Shown: positions 48,521 to 58,362 of the stretch, in pieces
How positions within the stretch are numbered: the first letter of the stretch is position 1
Layout of the letters: every line of letters begins with the position of its first letter
DNA from: Sediminibacterium sp.
GTDB lineage: Bacteria; Bacteroidota; Bacteroidia; Chitinophagales; Chitinophagaceae
Assembly: GCF_019264485.1 (NCBI RefSeq)
Contig: NZ_JAHVAA010000015.1
Span: forward strand, 186,001-250,000
Reading direction: 5' to 3'
Length of the DNA stretch: 64,000 bases
Made by a program: the position numbers and the translations under genes
Notes under the pieces: generated by a model
The model's input: only the letters and a program-made list of their open reading frames with translations
Databases searched by the model: none
Told to the model about the DNA's origin: nothing

Positions 48521-51103
48521 TTAGTCTGTCTTCAACGCTTTATCAATCAAAAAGATCAGATTGGCTCTATGGGCCTTTGTTTCTTCATTGGTTGATACTG
48601 CTGCGGCCAGTTTGGTACGGAGTTTTCTTAAAGTGTATAAGGTTGCTGCTTTCGATACATCATCAATCGGTGCCTGTGGTGTAAGGAAATTACCGGCTCC
48701 TTTTACAAAAGAAGTTTGGAGGTATTGTCTGTACACATTTACATTACCATTGATATCTGCATCAAAAATACCTTTTACCAGGTCGTTCATTACATCTGCC
48801 ACACTATACTGGTTACCATACAAACGTGTATTGTTGATACGCTGTAAAGTAGCAGGGTTTAATATATGTGCCAGTGTACCTCCTACCTGGATGGCAGTGA
48901 TGTTGTTGGTTACTTTATAATCTTCACCATTGTTTGGCTGGTTAAATCCGCGACGCTGTATTTGCAGGTAAGGAAATACCTGTGCATCTGCATCAAAAGC
49001 ATTGGGTGCAAATACATATTTAGTCAATACTTCCATCGCTTTTTTCTGTGTAGCCAGTGGTGTTGGCGTGTATGGTTTATTGGCCGAATTCTGTTCAGGG
49101 AAACTTCTGTCAATATATACACCTCCCACATAACGGCTTACCGCATTAATCATACTGTTACGCTGCCCGAGTAATGCGCCATAACGTGCACGAAGTTCTG
49201 CGTATGACTGTCCGGGTTTGCTGTATTTCTGCACCAACTTACCCATCAGGTTATTCACCAGTTTAAAGCGGTCTTCGGCATATGCTATCGCATCGCTGGT
49301 AAGGTCGTTTACGTTTACACGTGGGTCCATGGCTTTACCGGGTGCACGCATATCATCACCATCATTGCCGAATGCCAGTTTAGGATCGGTACTGCGTGAT
49401 AATATTTTTGTGATACCCGCTTCTTCTCCTGCTGCTGATAATGGTGTATACCCAAATTCAATAGCCCATAAATCATAAGGGCCAGCTTTGGTAGTATAAT
49501 AATCACCCTGTTTGCTTCTGTCTAAAGAAACGTTGATGGCAGGATAATCCATTACAGAACCAATTAAACCAATCTGGCGGGTGATAGCTGTATTGTTGAT
49601 ATCTGCAGGTGATAACATCTGACTCGCTTTCATGTTATGGTTCAAACCAAGTGTATGACCCATTTCATGCATAATCAGGTAAATGAGGAATTGCTTATGC
49701 ATTTCTTTGATCTCTGCTTCAGGAGCATCCATGGCCTGTAAAGTGGTCTGACCGGTCATAAACTGCGCTTTCAGCTCACCGGCCAGTGTACAGGTTGCAT
49801 AGTGCTGCATATTCATGCCGGGCAAATGCATTTTAGATTCCATTGATGGTCCGTTGTATAACTCATCAGAAATAGGTGTAGCACTTCCTGAGAACCACTC
49901 AACAGTAATATCGGCTCCGAGGATTTGTCCGGTACGCGGATTTACAAAGCTGGGTCCGATGGCACCATAAGGTGGTTGTGCTGATGACACCCAACGAATA
50001 ACATTATAACGAATATCGGCAGGATCCCAGGTAGCATCATCGGGCATGATTTTCATTTGTACTGCATTTTTGAAACCTGCTTTCTCAAAAGCTTCATTCC
50101 ATTTCAGCCCCGCTTCCATAATTGTCTGGCGGTATTCATACGGAGTGGTATTCTCAATCCAGTATACCAATGGTTCAACCGGCTCGCTCAATGCAGCAGA
50201 AGGATCTTTTTTAACCAGTCCCCATCTGTTGATCATGTCTTTGTATGGAGTTGGACTGATACTTGTTTGATCGTTACGTTGTTGTGTAAAATAACCAACA
50301 CGGGGATCATCTCTTCTCGCACGGAAATCGTTCTTAGGCATTTCAATAAAACTGTGCTGCATACGTACACGTACATAACGGGCATCTGTAATATCCGGTC
50401 CGGTTGCGGCGATGGTGCTTGGATTATCGTAAGAAAGATCCACGACTACATCTGTATTATTGGGGAATGAGCGGATATTGGCGTATTTCGATTTGGTGGG
50501 GTTTAATCCTCCGAGGTTAAAAGTGAAAGGTGTAGCCTGTCCGGGTCCAAAAATAGGTTTCACCGGGTCCATTTTCTCACTCAGGAAAAGCTGGTCTGCA
50601 TTTATCAGGTAGCCTAATGAATCTTCGATACTGAACTTGTCGTTGTAAAAAACCGCCTCGGGTTTATCTACATCTTCGGTTTTACTTACAGGGTTTGATT
50701 TATCGTAAAAGAATCCTGTATTCACCACCTGAAATTCAATCTTGTCGAATGCTTTTTTCATGGTAAAAACACCTGTGTTTCTGTGCATACTCTGGTGCAG
50801 GAACAAAGAAGTGGGTCCATTGATAGAGAAACTCTGGTAAATGAACTCTTTGTTTAACTGGTCCTTTCTTATATACATCTGAATACTACCTGTAGTTGTA
50901 TCCTGGTATAAGGTAAATAAGCCTTCGATTTTTTTATTGCCTTTTGTTCTGTCGGCTACAGATGGCTTTTTGGGTGCCGCTGCGGGTTTTGTGGTATCAC
51001 CTGCAGGTCTTGCTCCTGGTGGAACGGCTGGGGGCTGCTGTGCATTGGCATTCATGCTCAGTATTCCCGCACATAATAATGTGCCTATCAAAGGTCTTCT
51101 CAT
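48521..51103 (-). CDS. Zinc-dependent metalloprotease (DUF5117/DUF5118 type)
   Basis: An 860-residue exported protease with a signal peptide (MRRPLIGTLLCAGILSMNAN) followed by a Pro/Ala-rich stretch. The metzincin-like zinc motif HEMGHTLGLNH is at about 479-489, preceded by conserved segments (TPYEYRQTIMEAGLKWNEAFEKAGF, IRYNVIRWVSS). N-terminal DUF5117/5118-type regions and a long C-terminal helical part complete the family layout. It probably acts in the periplasm or at the surface. The frame extends 11 codons upstream to 51136; the ATG at 51103 gives the proper signal peptide. Confidence 0.9.
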   Translation of the reverse strand: MRRPLIGTLLCAGILSMNANAQQPPAVPPGARPAGDTTKPAAAPKKPSVADRTKGNKKIEGLFTLYQDTTTGSIQMYIRKDQLNKEFIYQSFSINGPTSLFLHQSMHRNTGVFTMKKAFDKIEFQVVNTGFFYDKSNPVSKTEDVDKPEAVFYNDKFSIEDSLGYLINADQLFLSEKMDPVKPIFGPGQATPFTFNLGGLNPTKSKYANIRSFPNNTDVVVDLSYDNPSTIAATGPDITDARYVRVRMQHSFIEMPKNDFRARRDDPRVGYFTQQRNDQTSISPTPYKDMINRWGLVKKDPSAALSEPVEPLVYWIENTTPYEYRQTIMEAGLKWNEAFEKAGFKNAVQMKIMPDDATWDPADIRYNVIRWVSSAQPPYGAIGPSFVNPRTGQILGADITVEWFSGSATPISDELYNGPSMESKMHLPGMNMQHYATCTLAGELKAQFMTGQTTLQAMDAPEAEIKEMHKQFLIYLIMHEMGHTLGLNHNMKASQMLSPADINNTAITRQIGLIGSVMDYPAINVSLDRSKQGDYYTTKAGPYDLWAIEFGYTPLSAAGEEAGITKILSRSTDPKLAFGNDGDDMRAPGKAMDPRVNVNDLTSDAIAYAEDRFKLVNNLMGKLVQKYSKPGQSYAELRARYGALLGQRNSMINAVSRYVGGVYIDRSFPEQNSANKPYTPTPLATQKKAMEVLTKYVFAPNAFDADAQVFPYLQIQRRGFNQPNNGEDYKVTNNITAIQVGGTLAHILNPATLQRINNTRLYGNQYSVADVMNDLVKGIFDADINGNVNVYRQYLQTSFVKGAGNFLTPQAPIDDVSKAATLYTLRKLRTKLAAAVSTNEETKAHRANLIFLIDKALKTD

Positions 51104-51295
51104 AGCGAGTGTTTTAGTTGAATTCAAAATAATCAAACCTGTCTAATTATTACCATTGCTTTGGATAAGTGGTAAAATTTAACAATAAGTGTAGGATCAA
51201 AGTGATAATCAAAACCCGTGAAAGCAATTTCACAAATTTAATTTAGTAAAATACATATGTATTTATCTACATGCGTAATATATCTTCCTAATAAT

Positions 51296-53131
51296 TCAAT
51301 CTGTTTTCTCTGTCTTACCTGTCAACCATCCATTCAGAACTTTCATAGCAGTTGCATCAGCAGCAGGATTTACAGTTACTGCATAGGAACGTTCCTCTTT
51401 TTCACCTAATACAAATTTTACCATTATACTTTCATTACCTGTAATTACATGTATCCGTATTTCATCACCTGTTTTCATTCCGGCGATGATTTTATTGTAT
51501 TCAGCCGCTGTTTTTACCGGCTGGTTATTTACTGAAAGTATTTTCGCCTGTCTTCTTAATCCTGCATTCCAGGCCGGTGACTGCCAGTCTACCGCATTCA
51601 CCAGCACAGTGTCTCTTCTTTCCGATACTGTAAGGCCTGAATAGGCAGGTACTGTCTTAGGCGTCTGATCCACCAATAATCCGGCATGGGCAAAATAACG
51701 CGCATAGTCCAGTGGTTTTAGGGTATAGATGTATTCAAAAAAATCATCCATCTTTTCTCCACTCACTGTTTCAATTTCCTGTTTCAATTCAGCTTCGGTA
51801 AAACCCCTGCCTTTCTTCTTATAATAGTCATAATAAAGTTTCCGCATCACATCATCCAGTGAACGTTTATTTCCTGTAACATACCTGATCCTGAAGTCAA
51901 GCATCACTCCCACAACTGGCCCCTTGTCATAATAAGAGATGGTTTTATTTACCTCATCACCTGTTCTGCCAAACGGACCGTCGGACCATGTCTGAAAACT
52001 TGATTCTGCCAGGGTTTGAAAAAGCCTTCCCGGTTTAGCTTCATACGAAGCCAGTTGCTGCTGTACGGTTGCTAAAGCTTCTTCATCCGTTTTTAAACCG
52101 GCTCTTCTGAGTATCAGGTTTTCATAATAAACATTCAATCCTTCCGATACCCATAGCGAATTGGTTCGGCTTCCTTTGTTATAATCAAAAGGGCCTAATT
52201 CAATGGGTCTGATTCTTTTTACATTATAGTGATGAAAATATTCATGGGCCAGAAAATGGTACATACGATTTCGCGCAGAGCGGTTGGTTGATAAACCTTG
52301 CCCACTGAAAGCAATAGATGTAGAATTGAGGTGCTCTATTCCACCGCCGCCCGGACCAATAGCCAGAAAACTATAATGTCCGTAAGGAATTTCGCCAATG
52401 ATACCTGATGCGGTGCTCACAATTTTTTTAAGATCATTCATGAAAATAGCACGATCAAACTCGCCGGGTTTATACGCCACGAAATAATGTGGCTTATTAT
52501 TTACAGTAAAAGAAGGCAGGTCTTCCAGCTTACTTCCTAAGAGAAACGGGCTGTCGTAAAGAATATCAAAATCGGGCGAACGATAGGTAAATGGTTCTCC
52601 CTGCACGAGAGCAAGCCCGGTAGCTACGCGGTTCCAGTTGGTATAGGGTTGAATACGTATAACGGATGGGTAAGTGATACCTCCTACAGGGTATAAAAAA
52701 ATACCAGCTGGTGAGAGGTAGGCAAATTCTTCATCAATATAATTGGATGCAACAAATCGCCTGTTACCGTAAATGCGGTAGTTAATAGTGAATGGTTTTC
52801 CATCTCCATTTATCATCCAGTGATTGGGTGCTTTCTGCTGCCATACCAGTGTATCGCCCTTACTATTTTTTACTTTGAAATCTTTCAGGTCTTTTGAAAA
52901 ATACATCAACTGGTAATAACCGGTAGTCCAGTTCGGCAATTCAAACGCAATATTTTTCTTCCCTTTCGGATCATATTTCATTTCAACAGATGCAAAATGC
53001 GTTGCTGCTTCTGGAAAAGATACTGTGAACTGAATAGACGGTGTTTGTGCTATAGTAAACAACGCTGTACATACGCTTACTATTAAAAGAAAAACTCTCC
53101 CGAACTGAGTTTTGAAAGCAGGTGATTGCAT
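51296..53131 (-). CDS. M61 family metallopeptidase with PDZ domain
   Basis: A 611-residue exported peptidase related to glycyl aminopeptidase. Signal peptide residues are about 1-28 (VFLLIVSVCTALFTIAQ). The N-terminal beta domain has the family's SVEMKYDPKGKKNIAFELPNWTTGYY pattern. The gluzincin core has GGGGIEHLNSTSIAF and HEYFHHYNVKRIRP near 295, then WVSEGLNVYYENL with the third zinc ligand. A PDZ-like region covers about 495-590 (VDWQSPAWNAGLRRQAKILSVN). Acts in the envelope. Confidence 0.93.
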   Translation of the reverse strand: MQSPAFKTQFGRVFLLIVSVCTALFTIAQTPSIQFTVSFPEAATHFASVEMKYDPKGKKNIAFELPNWTTGYYQLMYFSKDLKDFKVKNSKGDTLVWQQKAPNHWMINGDGKPFTINYRIYGNRRFVASNYIDEEFAYLSPAGIFLYPVGGITYPSVIRIQPYTNWNRVATGLALVQGEPFTYRSPDFDILYDSPFLLGSKLEDLPSFTVNNKPHYFVAYKPGEFDRAIFMNDLKKIVSTASGIIGEIPYGHYSFLAIGPGGGGIEHLNSTSIAFSGQGLSTNRSARNRMYHFLAHEYFHHYNVKRIRPIELGPFDYNKGSRTNSLWVSEGLNVYYENLILRRAGLKTDEEALATVQQQLASYEAKPGRLFQTLAESSFQTWSDGPFGRTGDEVNKTISYYDKGPVVGVMLDFRIRYVTGNKRSLDDVMRKLYYDYYKKKGRGFTEAELKQEIETVSGEKMDDFFEYIYTLKPLDYARYFAHAGLLVDQTPKTVPAYSGLTVSERRDTVLVNAVDWQSPAWNAGLRRQAKILSVNNQPVKTAAEYNKIIAGMKTGDEIRIHVITGNESIMVKFVLGEKEERSYAVTVNPAADATAMKVLNGWLTGKTEKTD

Positions 53132-53209
53132 AAAAGGGTTTTAGTCCTTACAAATTATTCATCAGCTCCGGAAATAACCTGCTATGAATTAACCATCACT
53201 TCTTGTATT

Positions 53210-54442
53210 TTAGCCCAGACTGGCTTCTCCTATCTTTTTTGCGGCTAAAAAGCCACTTGTCCATGCGTTCTGGAAATTAAAGCCTCCGGTTATACCATCT
53301 ATATCCATTACTTCGCCTGCAAAAAACAATCCTTCCATTTTCTTACTTTGCATGGTATTCGGGTCTATCTCCGCTAATTTTATACCCCCGCAGGTTACAA
53401 ATTCTTCTTTGAAAGTTGTTTTACCTTTTACATGAAAGTCATGTGTGGTAAGAAATTGTATCAGTTTATTCTGCAGTCTGGCTGGAAGATCGGCCCACCG
53501 CATTTCTGCAGTTATACCAGACTCTTCCAGCAGGTATAACCACAAACGATTGGGTAGCTGAAAAGGATTTTTATTCCCGATTTTTTGAGCTGCATTCGTC
53601 TCTCTTATTTCCTGCCATCTTTCACGCAACTGGCTTTCCGTTTCTGTACCGAGCCAATTGATCAGGATATAAAATTCGTATTGTCTTGATGCCAATTCTC
53701 TGGCGCCCCATGCAGATAAACGAAGTATGGCAGGGCCGCTCATACCCCAGTGAGTAATTAATACGGGGCCTGTTTCAACCAATTTGGTTCCAGTTACTTT
53801 TACAGTTGTATTTGCTATACTTACTCCCATCAGTGATGTGATGCGATGCCCCGGCATATTAAAGGTAAAAAGTGAAGGAACAGGTTCTTCAATACTATGT
53901 CCGGTTTGTTGTAACCATTGAAACATAACAGATTTCGGATAACCGCCAGTTGCCACACAGATATAATTGGCAACTATTTTAGTATCATTCGGTAAATGAA
54001 CAATAAATCCAGTTTCATTTTTTTCTATTGCTTTTACTTCACGGCCAAGTTGTACTTCTACCCTGAATTTATCCGCATCACGCAACAGACAATCAATAAT
54101 AGTTTGTGAATCGTTTGTAGAAGGAAACATTCTTCCATCAACTTCTGTCTTTAATATCACGCCTCTCTCTGCAAACCATTCAATCGTATCATTGGTATTG
54201 AACCAGTGAAAAGATTTTTTGAGAAAATTTTGTCCGCGGGGATATCGTTTCGCCAGTTCTGGTATCTCAAAACAGGCATGTGTTGTATTACATCTTCCGC
54301 CGCCACTTATCTTTACTTTGGAAAGCAGTTTCCCTGTTTTTTCCAACAGTATTACTTTCAACTGAGGGTTTATTCTCGCTGCATTGACGGCACAAAAAAA
54401 ACCGGCCGCTCCTCCTCCTATCACTACAAGTGTTTTTTGCAT
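53210..54442 (-). CDS. BaiN/HI0933 family FAD/NAD(P)-dependent oxidoreductase
   Basis: A 410-residue flavoprotein of the HI0933/BaiN (RdsA) family. The N-terminal Rossmann loop is VIGGGAAGFFCAVNAARIN (about 7-25). The SKVKISGGGRCNTTHACFE segment near 41-59 is the family hallmark. The inserted domain includes ATGGYPKSVMFQWLQQTGH. The C-terminal FAD segment is GLFFAGEVMDIDGITGGFNFQNAWTSGFLA. The substrate in this organism is unknown. It lies 4 bp after the M20 peptidase gene, co-oriented, and is probably co-transcribed with it. Confidence 0.92.
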   Translation of the reverse strand: MQKTLVVIGGGAAGFFCAVNAARINPQLKVILLEKTGKLLSKVKISGGGRCNTTHACFEIPELAKRYPRGQNFLKKSFHWFNTNDTIEWFAERGVILKTEVDGRMFPSTNDSQTIIDCLLRDADKFRVEVQLGREVKAIEKNETGFIVHLPNDTKIVANYICVATGGYPKSVMFQWLQQTGHSIEEPVPSLFTFNMPGHRITSLMGVSIANTTVKVTGTKLVETGPVLITHWGMSGPAILRLSAWGARELASRQYEFYILINWLGTETESQLRERWQEIRETNAAQKIGNKNPFQLPNRLWLYLLEESGITAEMRWADLPARLQNKLIQFLTTHDFHVKGKTTFKEEFVTCGGIKLAEIDPNTMQSKKMEGLFFAGEVMDIDGITGGFNFQNAWTSGFLAAKKIGEASLG

Positions 54443-54446
54443 TGGC

Positions 54447-55979
54447 TTATTTCATCAGCATGATTGCAGCCATTGTTTCTACACCGTTCCACAAATTTTT
54501 GATACGGATATTTTCATTCTCTGCATGCTGGTTATTATCATGATTGGCGATGGGTACACTAATGGTATTGGCTTTCAGGTATTTTTCAAACTTATACAAA
54601 GGCAGACTTCCTCCTAATGAAGGAACGATCACCAATGTTCCGTTTGCAGTAGTTCTTACCGCTTCTACTACTTCTTTGGCTATGGGCAGATCCATTGGTG
54701 TACGCTGTGCATTGTACCCATCATACTTTATCACTTTCGCTATTTTCGGATACTGTTTTCTTTCTTCTGCTGTCGGGTCTTTATCTGTTACGTAATATCC
54801 CTGTGCCTTTATATGATCTGTTACACGCTGCTGCTGTACTTCATAATCATTCCCTTTTACCAGCCGAAGATCAAGTGTTACCATTGCAATTGTGGGAATA
54901 ACATTAGCAGCCAGTTTTCCGGCATTGGCGCTTTGCATACCATTTATATTCAGCGATGGCAACATCAGTGATTCCTGCAGGGAATAACCATCCATTTCAG
55001 GTTTGATAAATCCGAGTTCATTTTTCATCTGCTCATCTACTTTCGGCATATTGGCAATAGCTGCTTTTTCTGCAGGTGATAATGGTGTTACATCATCATA
55101 AAAACCTTTGATGGTTACTTTACCTTTTTCATCTTTCATCGATGCCAGTAGTTTGGCCATCATCAATGCAGGATTGGGTACCCAGTTACCGTAATGCCCA
55201 CTATGTAAGGGTCTTGTGGGGCCATATACAGTTATGTCCATATTGGCATCGCCCCTCACACCAAAACAAATAAGTTTGTTTCCCGACTGATGCACAGGTC
55301 CATCACTGATGACCCAGATATCTGATTTTAATTCGTTGGGGTATTTTAAGAGTATTTCCTGTAAGTGTCCGGAGCCGGCTTCCTCCTCACCTTCGAAAAA
55401 GAATTTCACATTACAGTTGGGTAACTGACCTGATTTGACAATAGCTTCATAAGCCCATAAGATAGACATTACGCCACCCTTATCATCTGATGCTCCTCTG
55501 GCAAAAATGCGCCAGTCTTCATTTACAGGACTTCCTGCCGGAGGGAGAGGAATGATCTTTTCTGCATCCGCAGTTTTCCCGTTAACCAGTACAGGCGTAA
55601 ATGGTTGAAAACCCTTTGCCCACTTCGTTGGGTCTACGGGTTGCCCGTCGTAATGCGCATAAAAAATTATTGTCTTAACGGCACCAGGTACTTTTATTTC
55701 TCCATATACGGCCGGTGGTGCATCTTTTGTGGCAGGACTGAGTAATTTGACATCCTGGATATTGCGTTTCCGCATCATATCCATGATCAATGATGCATTG
55801 CGTTGTATGTTGTATGCATCTGATGCTTCATTGGGGATTGCCAACAACTGAATGAATTCATTCAGCCATTCATGCTCCTTCTCCTGTCTTAGTTTTCTGA
55901 CTTTTTCAATAGCGGGTGGTTGTGCTAGTATTTGCAATGAATACAGGCATAGAGAGAAAAGGAAGCATAGTTTTTTCAT
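54447..55979 (-). CDS. M20/M25/M40 family dipeptidase-like metallopeptidase
   Basis: A 510-residue exported zinc peptidase with a signal peptide (MKKLCFLFSLCLYSLQILAQ). M20 motifs: IIFYAHYDGQPVD near 105 (first ligand His and the following catalytic Asp), FARGASDDKGGVMSI near 165 (bridging Asp), and FFEGEEEAGSGHL near 200 (catalytic Glu pair). The last ligand region, with the motif LGGSLPLYKFEKYL, is near 460. It resembles carboxypeptidase/dipeptidase CPDP-type enzymes that trim peptides in the periplasm. First gene of a two-gene unit with the BaiN-like gene. Confidence 0.92.
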   Translation of the reverse strand: MKKLCFLFSLCLYSLQILAQPPAIEKVRKLRQEKEHEWLNEFIQLLAIPNEASDAYNIQRNASLIMDMMRKRNIQDVKLLSPATKDAPPAVYGEIKVPGAVKTIIFYAHYDGQPVDPTKWAKGFQPFTPVLVNGKTADAEKIIPLPPAGSPVNEDWRIFARGASDDKGGVMSILWAYEAIVKSGQLPNCNVKFFFEGEEEAGSGHLQEILLKYPNELKSDIWVISDGPVHQSGNKLICFGVRGDANMDITVYGPTRPLHSGHYGNWVPNPALMMAKLLASMKDEKGKVTIKGFYDDVTPLSPAEKAAIANMPKVDEQMKNELGFIKPEMDGYSLQESLMLPSLNINGMQSANAGKLAANVIPTIAMVTLDLRLVKGNDYEVQQQRVTDHIKAQGYYVTDKDPTAEERKQYPKIAKVIKYDGYNAQRTPMDLPIAKEVVEAVRTTANGTLVIVPSLGGSLPLYKFEKYLKANTISVPIANHDNNQHAENENIRIKNLWNGVETMAAIMLMK

Positions 55980-56009
55980 ATACAGCAGTTTTATTCAAGA
56001 CTTGATCGT

Positions 56010-56813
56010 CTAATAATAAGCTGCATTGAGGTTTGGATTTGCCTTTTCAGCAGCTTCAATAATACTATAGTCAGACAGTATCAATGCCTGACCGCGTTTA
56101 ATGCAAACATCATGTTCAAAGTGGCAGGATGCTTTCCCGTCCTGTGTACGAATAGTCCAGCCGTCGTCTTCAGTGTATACTTCTCTGGTACCCAGGTTAA
56201 TCATGGGTTCGATGGCGAGTACCAGGTTCTCCTTCATTTTGGGTCCATTGCCTCTTTTACCATAGTTAGGTACCTGTGGATCTTCATGCAGGCTTCTTCC
56301 CAATCCGTGTCCTACCAGCTCTCTTACCACACCATAACCATGTTTCTTTTCGGCATGTTCTTGTATTGCATAAGAGATATCTCCCACCCTGTTGTTCACG
56401 GTTGCTTTTTCAATGCCTTTGTATAATGACTCTTTTGTTACTTTCACCAATTGCATTACTTCTGGTGCTACTTCACCCAAAATAAAAGTATATGCATGGT
56501 CGCCATGCCATCCGTTGAGGATAACGCCCATATCAATGGTAACAATATCGCCATCTTTTAAAGCTTCTTCGTTAGGAAAACCATGTACCACCACATCATT
56601 CACCGATGCACAAACATTATAGGGATAGCCGCGATAATTATAAAAAGAGGGTACTGCTTTATGATCTTTTACAAAATCGCCACAAAGCTTATCAATCTGC
56701 ATAGTCGTCATGCCCGGTTTTAAAACCCTGGCCACTTCTGTCAATGTTTTACTGACAAGAAGTGCTGCTTCTTTCATCAACGCTATTTCCGCTTCTGTTT
56801 TGTAGATGATCAT
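56010..56813 (-). CDS. map: Type I methionine aminopeptidase
   Basis: A 267-residue enzyme that removes the N-terminal Met from nascent proteins. The pita-bread fold residues are visible: DGDIVTIDMGVILNGWHGDHAYTF contains the two metal Asp, GHGLGRSLHEDPQVPNYG the metal His, and LAIEPMINLG and HFEHDVCI the two Glu. The start MIIYKTEAEIALMKEA (56813) is preferred over the ATG six codons upstream. It follows secY on the minus strand as usual in Bacteroidota, but no infA-rpmJ-rpsM block follows it here. Confidence 0.96.
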   Translation of the reverse strand: MIIYKTEAEIALMKEAALLVSKTLTEVARVLKPGMTTMQIDKLCGDFVKDHKAVPSFYNYRGYPYNVCASVNDVVVHGFPNEEALKDGDIVTIDMGVILNGWHGDHAYTFILGEVAPEVMQLVKVTKESLYKGIEKATVNNRVGDISYAIQEHAEKKHGYGVVRELVGHGLGRSLHEDPQVPNYGKRGNGPKMKENLVLAIEPMINLGTREVYTEDDGWTIRTQDGKASCHFEHDVCIKRGQALILSDYSIIEAAEKANPNLNAAYY

Positions 56814-56842
56814 ATTTATTCGTCTCGACATGATAAAAAAAG

Positions 56843-56932
56843 AAACCTGCCATCCAGCCTAAGGCGGGACAACAGGTTTGCAAATATCGTATTTTATTTT
56901 TTAAGACCATAGTCCATAGACCATGGTCTTAA
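56843..56932. repeat. Two hairpins in the secY-map gap
   Basis: AAACCTG (56843-56849) pairs with 56873-56879. TTAAGACCAT (56901-56910) pairs perfectly with 56923-56932. The second is built of CCATAGT, CCATAGA, CCATGGT heptads, as at 59192 and 60203. No minus-strand T-run follows either. Confidence 0.7.
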
Positions 56933-56935
56933 AAA

Positions 56936-58285
56936 CTATATTGTTGTAGTAGATACAGTTTGTCTGCCCTGTACACGGCCGCTTTTCATCAAACCATCGT
57001 ACTGACGCATCAGCAGGTAGGTTTCAATTTGCTGCAGTGTATCCAATACCACACCCACCATAATCAGCAGTGATGTACCACCGAAGAAAGTGCTGAAGCC
57101 TTGTGTAACACCCAAACGCTGTGCAAAGCCGGGCATGATACCTACCAGGGCCAGGAAAATGGCGCCGGGTAAAGTAATCTTATCCATCACAGATCCGATA
57201 TAATCAGCAGTGGGCTGACCAGGTTTTACGCCAGGAATGAAACCGTTATTACGTTTCAGGTCTTCTGCAATCTGCTTGGGGTTAAAGATCAATGCTGTAT
57301 ACAGGAAGGTAAATCCAATTACCATGATTGAATACACCACCATGTACCATGTGTTACTATGGTCATTGAATATTTTAACGATACCCTGAGCAGAATCTAA
57401 ATTGGTAAATGATACGAGTGTAGGCAGGAACATGATTGCCTGGGCAAAGATGATCGGCATTACACCTGCACTGTTTACTTTAATAGGCAGGAACTGACGC
57501 GCACCACCAAACTGACGGTTACCTATGATTTGTTTTGCATAGTTTACAGGTATCTTACGAACACCCTGTACCAGTACAATCAAACCAAGTATTACGGCAA
57601 TAAGGATAGCAATTTCAATCAGGAAAATCAGTAAACCACCACCTGCTCTTTCGCCTTTGGCGCTGAACTCCTGAATTAACGATTGTGGTAAACGTGCAAG
57701 GATACCTACCATGATGATGATAGATGTACCATTGCCTAACCCTTTATCCTGAATTTTTTCTCCGAGCCACATTACAAACATGGTACCTGCAGTTAAGGTA
57801 ATAACTGTAGAGAACCAGAAGAATGGTGCATATGCGGGGATGATTGCTTCAGCATAACCCGGGCTGTTCAGGTAAGCCACATAGGCACCTGCCTGGAATG
57901 CGGTTACAATAACAGTGAGGTAACGGGTCCACTGATTGATTTTTTTACGGCCGCTGTCTCCTTCTTTCTGTACTTTCTGTAATTGAGGTACCAGGATGGT
58001 CATCAATTGCATAAAGATAGATGCGGAGATATAGGGCATGATACCCAGTGCCAGAATAGATGCCTGAGAAAAAGCTCCACCGGCAAACATATCGAAGATA
58101 CCGAGCAGGCCGCCATTGCTTTGAGCGGATGCCTGTGCAGCTTCTATTTTAGCAGGATCGATACCTGGTAAAACAATCTGTGTACCGATACGATAAGTAA
58201 GAACCAGTGCAAGTGTTACAATAATCTTGTTACGAAGCTCCTCTATCGTCCAAATATTCCTTAATGTCTGAACTAATTTTTTCAC
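56936..58285 (-). CDS. secY: Protein translocase subunit SecY
   Basis: A 449-residue channel-forming subunit of the Sec translocon with ten membrane spans. It begins MKKLVQTLRNIWTIEELRNKI and has TYRIGTQIVLPGID after span 1, the plug region GLLGIFDMFAGGAFSQASILALGIMPYISASI, and RNNGFIPGVKPG in the cytoplasmic loop. It lies between rplO and map. An intrinsic terminator precedes it, so its expression may be set apart from the upstream ribosomal genes. Confidence 0.97.
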   Translation of the reverse strand: MKKLVQTLRNIWTIEELRNKIIVTLALVLTYRIGTQIVLPGIDPAKIEAAQASAQSNGGLLGIFDMFAGGAFSQASILALGIMPYISASIFMQLMTILVPQLQKVQKEGDSGRKKINQWTRYLTVIVTAFQAGAYVAYLNSPGYAEAIIPAYAPFFWFSTVITLTAGTMFVMWLGEKIQDKGLGNGTSIIIMVGILARLPQSLIQEFSAKGERAGGGLLIFLIEIAILIAVILGLIVLVQGVRKIPVNYAKQIIGNRQFGGARQFLPIKVNSAGVMPIIFAQAIMFLPTLVSFTNLDSAQGIVKIFNDHSNTWYMVVYSIMVIGFTFLYTALIFNPKQIAEDLKRNNGFIPGVKPGQPTADYIGSVMDKITLPGAIFLALVGIMPGFAQRLGVTQGFSTFFGGTSLLIMVGVVLDTLQQIETYLLMRQYDGLMKSGRVQGRQTVSTTTI

Positions 58286-58320
58286 TTGAATGCAATTGTA
58301 AGCGTTAATAGTCTTAAACC

Positions 58321-58345
58321 AAAAAAAGACGCACTTTGTGCGTCT
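58321..58345 (-). terminator. Intrinsic terminator between rplO and secY
   Basis: On the minus strand, AGACGCAC-AAA-GTGCGTCT (58327-58345, 8-bp perfect stem, 3-nt loop) is followed by TTTTTTT. It starts about 18 nt after the rplO stop and lies 36 nt before the secY start. An internal terminator or attenuator in this operon would lower secY/map relative to ribosomal proteins. Confidence 0.85.
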
Positions 58346-58362
58346 GGCAAGTTACGGTAAAA

